Of a stretch of 7,620 nucleotides of DNA, positions 1 to 5,676 are shown piece after piece; the stretch's first letter is position 1; the number at the start of each line of letters is the position of its first letter. The stretch is taken from contig JAJFGM010000057.1 of the NCBI GenBank assembly GCA_021776145.1, positions 1-7,620 of the forward strand. The letters are read 5' to 3'. The notes under the pieces are model-generated. The model worked only from the letters and a program-made list of their open reading frames with translations, was not told the origin of the DNA and made no database searches. Origin of the DNA: Kiloniellaceae bacterium (GTDB lineage: Bacteria > Pseudomonadota > Alphaproteobacteria > Kiloniellales > Kiloniellaceae). The position numbers and the translations under genes were made by a program.

Positions 1-12
1 CCAAACCCGGCG

Positions 13-38
13 CCGCCCCGGCCCCAGGGCCGGGGCGG
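13..38 (-). terminator. GC-rich hairpin after the LivK-like gene, possible terminator
   Basis: Bases 13-24 and 27-38 are perfect reverse complements, giving a 12-bp stem of only G and C around a 2-base centre (in practice about 11 bp with a 4-base loop). It lies 34 bases past the stop codon of the minus-strand substrate-binding protein gene, where a transcription terminator would sit. On the minus strand it is followed only by a short GGGTTTGG tract, so the U-run is weak. It may be a poor intrinsic terminator or an mRNA 3'-end stabilising hairpin. Confidence 0.5.
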
Positions 39-72
39 ACGGATCCGGGGCCGCCTAACGATACCAGATGTC

Positions 73-1314
73 TTACTTGGGCTGCCGCGGATGGACAACC
101 TTGTGCGATGCCCATTCCAGCGGCGCCACGACATTGTAGGCACCGTCCTGAATCTGCCGCAGGACCATTGGCTTGGCGATGTTGTTGCCAGCTTCCGAGA
201 ACTTGATGTTGCCGTAGAAGGTCTTCATGTCGATGGCGGCCAGGGCATCGCGAACCTTTTCGGTGTCGAACGACTGGGCGGCTTCGAAGGCCTCTTTCCA
301 AACCAGAACCGCGGCCGAAGCCTGCGCCGACTGATAGGGAACGCCGGCTTCATAGCCCTCGAACGTCTCCTTGAACGCCTTGTCGTAGTCGGCGGCGCTG
401 CCGAAATAACCGTCGCTGTAGCTCAAGGTTTCGGCCCATTGCGTGGGACAGAGGAAACCATTTACGGCACCGCCGAAATTCTCGGTGACCTTGGCGGCCT
501 CGCAGTGCGTCATCGCCACCATAGGCGTGTCGATCTGCATCTCGCCGATCTGGCGCGCCGCCGTCACCGCGCCCTTCGAGTGGCCTGAAACCAGCAGCAG
601 GTCGGGTTTCAAGGCCTTGACCTTGGTCAGGGTCGCCGACATATCGCTGAGATCACGCGGCAGTTTGTCGTCGATAACGATCTTCAAACCGTGTTTCTCA
701 ATATCGTCGACGACACCGGCGCGCACGTCGAGCGAGAAGGGATCGTTCTCGAAGGCCATGGCGACCTTGACGTCACCTGGCGCCTTGCCTTGCTGCTTGG
801 CCAGTTCGGCCGCAAGGGCGATGGAGCTTGCGAGGTACTGCTCGGAGGTCGACAGCACCGCAAAGAGATACTTGTACCCTTGAGAGAAAAGCGAACGCGA
901 GGCACCCTCGGCCTCGACCATCGGGATCTTGTATTTTTCGGTGATTGGCGCAGCGGCCTTGGTGGTCGCCGAGCTGTACGGCCCAAGCATGTATTTGACG
1001 CCGTCCTGCTTGATCAGCCGCTCGAGCAGCTGTGCGGTACGCGCCGGGGTCGATTCATCGTCGTAATAGACGACCTTCAGCTTGTAGGCCTTGCCATCGA
1101 CCTTGACGCCGCCCATCTCGTTGATGCGTTTGACCGCTATGTCATAGCCGTTTTGGGCATGAATGCCGTTGGTCGAATACTTGCCGGTGAAGGAGATCGC
1201 GGAACCGAGGATGATGGTATCGCCCTCGACCTTGGCCATGGCCGGGGTAACAGCCAGCGCCAGCGACCCTATGGCAACCGCACCGACCAAGCATTTCACT
1301 TTGAATGAGCTCAC
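73..1314 (-). CDS. ABC transporter substrate-binding protein, LivK-like (branched-chain amino acid / amide type)
   Basis: Periplasmic solute-binding protein of the type I fold (Peripla_BP_6 / LivK family), which delivers amino acids, amides or related small molecules to an ABC importer. The 413 residues begin with a clear Sec signal peptide: Lys at 5 and 7, a hydrophobic core at about 8-23, and a probable cleavage after Ala-Met-Ala at residue 27. The mature protein opens with the family's first strand and turn (ILGSAISFTGKYS, residues 35-47), then an amphipathic helix ending in INEMGG (64-69), and the YDDEST segment (84-89). GPYSSATTKA (111-120) is the usual ligand-side serine/threonine loop. 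Length is normal for the family. The start is GTG (1314-1312) with a strong Shine-Dalgarno. No permease or ATPase gene lies in the window, so partners must be to the left or elsewhere. The ligand cannot be assigned. Confidence 0.95.
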   Translation of the reverse strand: MSSFKVKCLVGAVAIGSLALAVTPAMAKVEGDTIILGSAISFTGKYSTNGIHAQNGYDIAVKRINEMGGVKVDGKAYKLKVVYYDDESTPARTAQLLERLIKQDGVKYMLGPYSSATTKAAAPITEKYKIPMVEAEGASRSLFSQGYKYLFAVLSTSEQYLASSIALAAELAKQQGKAPGDVKVAMAFENDPFSLDVRAGVVDDIEKHGLKIVIDDKLPRDLSDMSATLTKVKALKPDLLLVSGHSKGAVTAARQIGEMQIDTPMVAMTHCEAAKVTENFGGAVNGFLCPTQWAETLSYSDGYFGSAADYDKAFKETFEGYEAGVPYQSAQASAAVLVWKEAFEAAQSFDTEKVRDALAAIDMKTFYGNIKFSEAGNNIAKPMVLRQIQDGAYNVVAPLEWASHKVVHPRQPK

Positions 1315-1319
1315 TGTTT

Positions 1320-1325
1320 CCTCCC
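1320..1325 (-). promoter_or_regulatory. Ribosome binding site of the LivK-like gene
   Basis: On the minus strand GGGAGG lies 5 bases upstream of the GTG at 1314-1312. This close match to the anti-Shine-Dalgarno sequence supports the GTG start, which also puts the signal peptide at the right distance from the N-terminus. Confidence 0.8.
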
Positions 1326-1364
1326 TTGCCCTAATTTTCAGGCGTTATTTGTTTGTTGTCTGCT

Positions 1365-1378
1365 TGATTCGCGAACCA
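1365..1378. promoter_or_regulatory. Imperfect palindrome upstream of the LivK-like gene, possible operator
   Basis: TGATTCGCGAACCA is a 14-base inverted repeat with one mismatched pair, centred on the perfect 8-base palindrome TTCGCGAA. It lies about 50 bases upstream of the GTG start, in an AT-richer stretch than its surroundings. Position and symmetry would suit a regulator site, but palindromes this short occur by chance and I could not identify a convincing promoter beside it. Confidence 0.2.
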
Positions 1379-1472
1379 GGTATTTTGAGGAAGAGGATAT
1401 CGCGGCGAAGCTTGGGTGCAAGCCCTTTTCCCAAACCCGCGCGACAAGCCGCGTTCGGCGCCGCCAACTTGG

Positions 1473-1508
1473 TTAATCCGGGAGTTAATTCGGGGATTAA
1501 TTCGGGTT
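1473..1508. repeat. Three tandem copies of a 12-bp unit, TTAATYCGGGNN
   Basis: Units TTAATCCGGGAG (1473-1484), TTAATTCGGGGA (1485-1496) and TTAATTCGGGTT (1497-1508) follow head to tail, and a fourth partial TAA overlaps the MFS stop codon. The AT-rich core stands out against the GC-rich surroundings. The array is immediately downstream of the MFS gene and about 160 bases upstream of the LivK-like gene, both read on the minus strand. It could be replication slippage or a small cluster of binding sites; nothing in the sequence decides. Confidence 0.6.
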
Positions 1509-2791
1509 TAACGCCGGCCGAGGCGACTGCGGCTCATCTCGGCCAGATCCCTGTCCATGGAATCGCGCAGCGACCTCGCCGACAGAAGCGAAGACACGGT
1601 GGTCAGCGGGCTGGCAACCGCCGTGGCCTGCCCCTGATCCGCGAGCGCCGGAGCCTCGCGCCGGGTCATGCGATAGACGGCGAAGGCGCCAATGCCGCCA
1701 TGCACCGCGGCAAGGAAGAAAAAGTAGCTCTGCGTGCCGGTCACCTGCATCAGATAGGCGGCGATAATCGGCCCGATACTGGCGCCGATGCCGACGAAAA
1801 TATAAAGCGTGCCGCTGGCGGCGACCATCTGGTCCTGGGTCAGGTGGTCATTGGTATGGGCCAGGCACAAGGAATAGAGCGGTAGGCACATGGCGCCGAA
1901 GAGGGCGATGAAGCCGAACAGCAAGAGCGGCGATTGAGTGCCCCAAAAGGCGCCGCCAAGGGCGAAGAGCGCGGCCATGAAGGTCACCCCTGTCAGCACC
2001 TTGCGGCGGTCGAAATGGTCCGACAGCCGCCCCAGCGGCAACTGCGAGACGATCCCGCCAAGGAATATCATACTCATGAACAGCGAAATGCTGGGAACGG
2101 ACAGCCCGATTCCGCCGGCATAGACGGCGCCAAGACCGAACAGCGTGCCGTGCGCCGCTCCGGTCGCCAAACTGGCGACGACACCAAGCGGTGACAGGCG
2201 GTAGAGTTCAAGCAGCCCGACCGAACTCGGCGTATCGAATTTGGGCGCGGGTGCCGTGTCCAGCAGGATCGGCACCACGGCAAAGGAAATGATCACCGAT
2301 GACAGGACAAATAGCTCGAATCCGCGCGTATCTGCGAGGTTGAGCAAGAACTGTCCAGCGCCCATGCCAATGAGCACCACGAACATATAGACCGAAAGCA
2401 CGGCGCCGCGGGTCTCGTTGGTGGCACGATCGTTGAGCCAACTTTCGGCGACGACATAAAGCCCGGCATAGCTGAACCCGGTGATCAGCCGCATGGCGAA
2501 CCAGGCCCAGGGATCGATGATGATGACATGCAGAAGAACCGACATCGAGGCGACCGAGGCCAAAGCGGCAAAAACCCTGACATGCCCGACCCGCTTGACC
2601 ATGCGCGGCGCCAACATCGACCCCAGCAGGAAACCGGCGTAATAGCCGGCCATGACGAAACCGATGAGGCCGGTGGAGAAGCCTTCCTGGGTGGCGCGGA
2701 CACCCAACAGGGTGCCTTGCAGGCCGTTGCCCAGCATGATGAATGTCAGGCCGAGAAAAAGCGCCCAGGTCGTGCGAACCGATGTAAACAT
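1508..2791 (-). CDS. MFS transporter, YcaD-like family
   Basis: Inner-membrane major facilitator superfamily carrier, 427 residues, with hydrophobic segments consistent with 12 transmembrane helices in two halves. The cytoplasmic loop between helices 2 and 3 (GSMLAPRMVKRVGH, 57-70) occupies the motif A position, and its counterpart in the second half is the better GRLSDHFDRRK (254-264). The AESWLNDRATNETRG stretch (115-129), followed by an aliphatic helix ending in GAGQ, resembles E. coli YcaD (ESALMCSGTSRNRG), so I place it in the YcaD-type family of sugar/drug-like or unknown-substrate carriers. After the last helix there is an Arg/Ser-rich cytoplasmic tail of about 50 residues (376-427). 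The ATG start has only a weak upstream purine tract. It is divergent from the gene at 2911 and followed by the minus-strand LivK-like gene after 193 bases. The substrate is unknown. Confidence 0.94.
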   Translation of the reverse strand: MFTSVRTTWALFLGLTFIMLGNGLQGTLLGVRATQEGFSTGLIGFVMAGYYAGFLLGSMLAPRMVKRVGHVRVFAALASVASMSVLLHVIIIDPWAWFAMRLITGFSYAGLYVVAESWLNDRATNETRGAVLSVYMFVVLIGMGAGQFLLNLADTRGFELFVLSSVIISFAVVPILLDTAPAPKFDTPSSVGLLELYRLSPLGVVASLATGAAHGTLFGLGAVYAGGIGLSVPSISLFMSMIFLGGIVSQLPLGRLSDHFDRRKVLTGVTFMAALFALGGAFWGTQSPLLLFGFIALFGAMCLPLYSLCLAHTNDHLTQDQMVAASGTLYIFVGIGASIGPIIAAYLMQVTGTQSYFFFLAAVHGGIGAFAVYRMTRREAPALADQGQATAVASPLTTVSSLLSARSLRDSMDRDLAEMSRSRLGRR

Positions 2792-2896
2792 TGATCTTGT
2801 CTTTGCTTGCGCCGTTGTCGTGGCGGGGGGCCGAATCTCGCCGGCTTATGCAGCAGAATTCGCCGCAGATCCACTGCAATCTTTGACCTGCCCAGC

Positions 2897-2903
2897 GAGG
2901 GAG
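2897..2903 (+). promoter_or_regulatory. Ribosome binding site of the methyltransferase-like gene
   Basis: GAGGGAG lies 7 bases before the GTG at 2911. It supports that GTG as the start, since the frame has no ATG nearby and the neighbouring GTG at 2907 is out of frame. Confidence 0.7.
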
Positions 2904-2910
2904 CTGGTGT

Positions 2911-3711
2911 GTGCTGAAAGAGTGGTTCTCCTATCTGACCACGCCGTACCCGGCACACCTGCGCCGGCTCGGCTACCTGCGGCAAATGATCGGCCTGGGC
3001 TCGCGTTACCGTCGCTGCCGCGCGGCCTGGCAAACACACCTCGACAGCACGCGCCGCCTCATCCTGCAGGCAGCCGACGCCGTGCCCAACCGGGACCGGG
3101 TGCTGGTGATCGGTTCGGGCCTTTTACTCGACGTTCCGCTGCAACGCCTGGCGGCCGACTTCAACGAAGTCGTGCTGGTCGACTTGCAGCATCCGCCGGC
3201 GGCGCGGCGGCAAGCCAAGGCGCATCCCAACGTGCGCCTGGCCGAAGCCGACGTGACCGGACTGAGCCACGAATTGGCGCGATTGAGTCGTGACTCCCTG
3301 CCAAGCCACCTGCCGCGCGCGCGGCCTGAAATCCTGCTCGAGGGCGGCGCGGATCTGGTGGTGTCCTGCAACATCCTCTCGCAGCTCCCCCTGGTGCCGC
3401 GTGAGCACCTCGAGGGAAAACTCGGCTTCCGGGACGCCGCCGAGCTCGATGCCTTTTGCCGCGATATGCTGCGCAACCATCTCGCCTGGCTGGCGGCCTT
3501 CGAATGCCGCATCTGCCTGGTCTGCGACCGCACCCGCCGTGTCGTTCGGAGCGCCGGTGTCGTCGAGGAAGAAGACGCGCTTTTCGATGTCCGGCTGCCG
3601 CCGGCCGATGAGGAATGGACCTGGGATATCGCGCCGGCGCCGGAAATCGATCGCAGCTACAGCCTGCAACACCAGGTTATCGGATATCGTGACTTTAAGC
3701 CACTGCCGTAA
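2911..3711 (+). CDS. Conserved-looking protein with a Rossmann / SAM-methyltransferase-like core, function unknown
   Basis: 266-residue soluble protein, the only plus-strand gene here. I do not recognise a named family. The N-terminal 55 residues are rich in Arg, Leu and Tyr and probably helical. A Rossmann-like core follows: a strand and glycine turn (VLVIGSG, 64-70) resembling methyltransferase motif I, a second strand ending in an acidic residue (EVVLVDLQHP, 86-95, Asp91) where SAM ribose would bind, LAEADV (110-115), and DLVVSCNILSQLP (148-160) resembling the motif IV strand. The C-terminal third holds another strand (ECRICLVCD, 198-206) and an acidic stretch. The glycine motif is not the classic GxGxG, so SAM binding is inferred, not shown. 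No transmembrane segment or signal peptide is visible. The GTG start has a good ribosome binding site. It converges with the three-gene operon, 30 bases away. Confidence 0.8.
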   Translation: MLKEWFSYLTTPYPAHLRRLGYLRQMIGLGSRYRRCRAAWQTHLDSTRRLILQAADAVPNRDRVLVIGSGLLLDVPLQRLAADFNEVVLVDLQHPPAARRQAKAHPNVRLAEADVTGLSHELARLSRDSLPSHLPRARPEILLEGGADLVVSCNILSQLPLVPREHLEGKLGFRDAAELDAFCRDMLRNHLAWLAAFECRICLVCDRTRRVVRSAGVVEEEDALFDVRLPPADEEWTWDIAPAPEIDRSYSLQHQVIGYRDFKPLP

Positions 3712-3715
3712 GTTT

Positions 3716-3736
3716 GGACGCCACGACCGTGAGTCC
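3716..3736. terminator. Imperfect hairpin between convergent genes, weak candidate terminator
   Basis: In the 30-base gap between two converging stop codons, GGAC (3716-3719) pairs with GTCC (3733-3736) and CACG (3722-3725) with CGTG (3728-3731), with a small internal bulge. Position suits a bidirectional terminator. There is no T-run on either side and the loop is very tight, so the support is mostly positional. Confidence 0.25.
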
Positions 3737-3741
3737 GGAAT

Positions 3742-4086
3742 TCAACCTGCCTCCAGTGCCTGGTCGAGGGCTGCGCCAAGCCCGACATAGACCTGGTCAT
3801 CGAGTTCGACGACGGGGCGCTTGACGAGCAGCGGATGCGCCAGCATCAAGGCCCGCGCGCGGGTGGCATCGAGCGGCTCGCGCCGTTCCGCCGGCAACCG
3901 CCGCCAGGTCGTGCCGCGGCGGTTGAGCAGCGCCTCCCAGCCGAGGGCGGAGAGCCAGGCATCGAGGCGCGCTTCCGGCAAGCCATCGGCACGCAGATCA
4001 TGAAAATCATGCGGCCGCGCCTCTTCGTCGAGCCGGCGGCGCAGCTTTCGGCAGCTATCGCAGGTGGGAATACCGTAAAGGATCAT
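3742..4086 (-). CDS. ArsC/Spx-family thioredoxin-fold protein, YffB-like
   Basis: 114-residue cytoplasmic protein of the ArsC-related family (COG1393), which covers glutaredoxin-coupled arsenate reductases, Spx/MgsR regulators and YffB proteins of unknown role. The N-terminus is the family's opening strand and thiol loop, MILYGIPTCDSCRK, with Cys9 and Cys12 in a CxxC arrangement. The segment GWEALLNRRGTTWRRL (49-64) closely follows E. coli YffB, as does the LLVKRPVV strand (86-93) with Arg90. Length matches YffB (about 118) and is shorter than true ArsC (about 140), so a YffB-like reductase is more likely than arsenate resistance; no arsenic genes are nearby. E. coli YffB has Cys-Asp-Thr-Ile at this loop, so the second cysteine is a difference. 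It is the last gene of the operon, 17 bases after the lyase homologue, and has a poor ribosome binding site, which suggests translational coupling. Confidence 0.93.
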   Translation of the reverse strand: MILYGIPTCDSCRKLRRRLDEEARPHDFHDLRADGLPEARLDAWLSALGWEALLNRRGTTWRRLPAERREPLDATRARALMLAHPLLVKRPVVELDDQVYVGLGAALDQALEAG

Positions 4087-4103
4087 GGCCCGGCTTTATT
4101 TTT

Positions 4104-5648
4104 CTATGCCGAGCTGACGATGTCGAGAAGTCGGCCGTCGGCGACCAGCGCCGTTGCCCGCTCCAGGTCCTGGCTTTGCGAGCGGTCGTCGTCCAGGCGC
4201 GGCACAACCGCGCGCAAGGCATCGCGCAGGCCTTGCGCCAGCGGCGCGGCTTGATCCGGCGCCCTGATATCGAAGGCCTGCGACGCAACGATCAGCTCGC
4301 AGGCGACGATCTGGCGCAACAGGCCAAGAATGCGTTCGGCCTTGCGCACCGCCAAGGGCGTCATGGGCGCATGATCCTCGACCGCGTAACCCGAAGAGTC
4401 GTCGAGGCTGACCGGGTGGGCAAAGAGGTGGATCTCCTTGACCAGCGTGGCCGCCGTAAGCGACAGCATTCCAACCCCGATCCGTGTCGTGCCATGATCG
4501 GAAAGGCGGTCCGGCAGGTCCGTGAACTCGCGCGCCATGAGGCGACTGACGCGCTCGGCCGACAGCCGCGCCGTCTGGCTCAGCGCCAAGGCAAGGGTGT
4601 CGAAAGCGACGGCCATGGCCGGAGTGTGAAAATTACCGTTCGACAGGATGTCGCCTCCACCAGTCAGGATCGGGGCGCCAGTCACGACCGGGTCGTCGGT
4701 GAGGATCAGGGGGTTATCGCCGGCACCGTTCAGTTCCGCCTCCAGGTTCGGTTCAACAAAAGCGGCCGCCGCGCGCAGCGAACCGTGCACTTGGCTGACG
4801 CAGCGCAGGCTGATGGGATCCTGCACGCGGCGCGCCGCGCCCGCCTCGAATAGCCGGGTGCCCGCCAGTTTGCGGCGCAGGCTGGCGGCGGATTCGGCCT
4901 GCCCCGGCGCCGGCCGCGCCGCCGCGACGCGGGCGTCGATGGGGCTGAGGTTAGCGCGAAAGGCCTCGAAACTGAGAACCGCCACGGCATCGAGGATCTC
5001 GATCAAGTCACGCGTATCGGCCAGAACCAGCGCCCCAAACCCGGTCGAGATCGAGTTGGCACTGCACAATGCCAGCCCTTCCTTGGAGTGCAGTTCCAAC
5101 GGTTCGAGGCCAGCCCGCCGCATGGCTTCGGCGCCCGCCATCCGTTCGCCGTCAAAAACCGCGCGCCCCTCTCCAAGCAATGGCAGGGCGAGGTTCGCCA
5201 TCAGCGCCAGGTCGGACGCCCCGACCGATCCGATCGACGGCACCAACGGCGAAACGCCACAGTTCAGCATCTCGATAAGCCTGTCGATCAGAAGCGGGCG
5301 CACACCGGCCCCGGCCCGCGCCATACCCGCGGCACGCGCCAAAAGGGCGGCCCGCACGACCTCGGTCGCGAAGGGATCGCCGGCGCCGCAGGCGCGCGCC
5401 AGGACGACGACCCGGCTGTAGCCGTCGCGTTCGTCGGCCTTGACCTCCTTGACCACCTGGCCGCCAAGACCACGAGTCAGACCGTAGACCGGCAGGTCTT
5501 CCTGTTCGAAACGCTCGACCACCGCGCGCGCCGCCGCCACCGCCTGGCGTGCGTCCGCGTCCAAGGCGACGGCGTGGCCGCGACGGGCAACGGCGACGAC
5601 ATCGGCGATGCCGAGCGCCGCCGTCCCGATCATTAGGGGTTGTTTCAT
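4104..5648 (-). CDS. Aromatic amino acid ammonia-lyase family protein (HAL/PAL fold) with altered MIO triad
   Basis: 514-residue homologue of histidine/phenylalanine ammonia-lyases (COG2986), which release ammonia from an amino acid using an MIO prosthetic group formed from an internal Ala-Ser-Gly. Length is normal for bacterial HutH. Family landmarks in order: YGLTRGLGG (55-63, catalytic Tyr55), GSVGASDLALMANLAL (140-155, MIO loop), EGLALCSANSIST (190-202), QDPISLRCVSQVHG (276-289, Arg282), DNPL (311-314), SNGNFH (336-341, Phe340) and VEDHAPM (423-429, Glu424). Departures from the classic enzyme: the triad is Ala144-Ser145-Asp146 with the glycine missing; the conserved Asn of LALLNGTQ is Ser196; the second catalytic Tyr (QDxYSLRC) is Ile279; YGxNTGFG is YGLTRGLG. 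The frame is intact, so this is not decay. It should not be named hutH: the substrate and even lyase activity are uncertain. The ATG start has GGGAG at 5658-5654, 5 bases upstream. Second gene of the operon. Confidence 0.94.
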   Translation of the reverse strand: MKQPLMIGTAALGIADVVAVARRGHAVALDADARQAVAAARAVVERFEQEDLPVYGLTRGLGGQVVKEVKADERDGYSRVVVLARACGAGDPFATEVVRAALLARAAGMARAGAGVRPLLIDRLIEMLNCGVSPLVPSIGSVGASDLALMANLALPLLGEGRAVFDGERMAGAEAMRRAGLEPLELHSKEGLALCSANSISTGFGALVLADTRDLIEILDAVAVLSFEAFRANLSPIDARVAAARPAPGQAESAASLRRKLAGTRLFEAGAARRVQDPISLRCVSQVHGSLRAAAAFVEPNLEAELNGAGDNPLILTDDPVVTGAPILTGGGDILSNGNFHTPAMAVAFDTLALALSQTARLSAERVSRLMAREFTDLPDRLSDHGTTRIGVGMLSLTAATLVKEIHLFAHPVSLDDSSGYAVEDHAPMTPLAVRKAERILGLLRQIVACELIVASQAFDIRAPDQAAPLAQGLRDALRAVVPRLDDDRSQSQDLERATALVADGRLLDIVSSA

Positions 5649-5676
5649 ATCTTCTCCCAGATCCTGTTTCGAGCCA

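Noticed and set aside
1410..1429. GCTTG/CAAGC hairpin followed by CCTTTTC, considered as a plus-strand terminator
   Set aside because: No gene is transcribed into it from the plus strand, the stem is only 5 bp, and on the minus strand no T-run follows.
1163..1885. 240-codon plus-strand frame bridging the LivK-like gene, the intergenic region and the MFS gene
   Set aside because: It overlaps two well-supported genes antisense. Its repeated Asn-Ser-Gly residues are just the 12-bp DNA repeat read in frame, and there is no family resemblance.
2208..2879. 223-codon minus-strand frame overlapping the MFS gene in another frame
   Set aside because: His/Arg/Cys-rich composition and out of frame with the 12-helix transporter, which is the real gene.
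2883..2888. TTGACC considered as a -35 box for the gene at 2911
   Set aside because: A matching -10 at normal spacing would fall on the ribosome binding site and start codon, and no TATAAT-like hexamer is there.
3742..4086. Calling the small thiol protein an arsenate reductase
   Set aside because: The length and the RRGTTW and KRP segments fit YffB-like members better, and no arsenic-resistance genes are nearby.
4176..5421. Long plus-strand frames (225 and 257 codons) opposite the lyase homologue
   Set aside because: Low-complexity Arg/Ala/Ser-rich translations overlapping a gene with clear family motifs; codon-position GC shadows.
4104..5648. Naming the ammonia-lyase homologue HutH
   Set aside because: The MIO triad and two catalytic positions differ, and no other histidine-degradation gene is adjacent.
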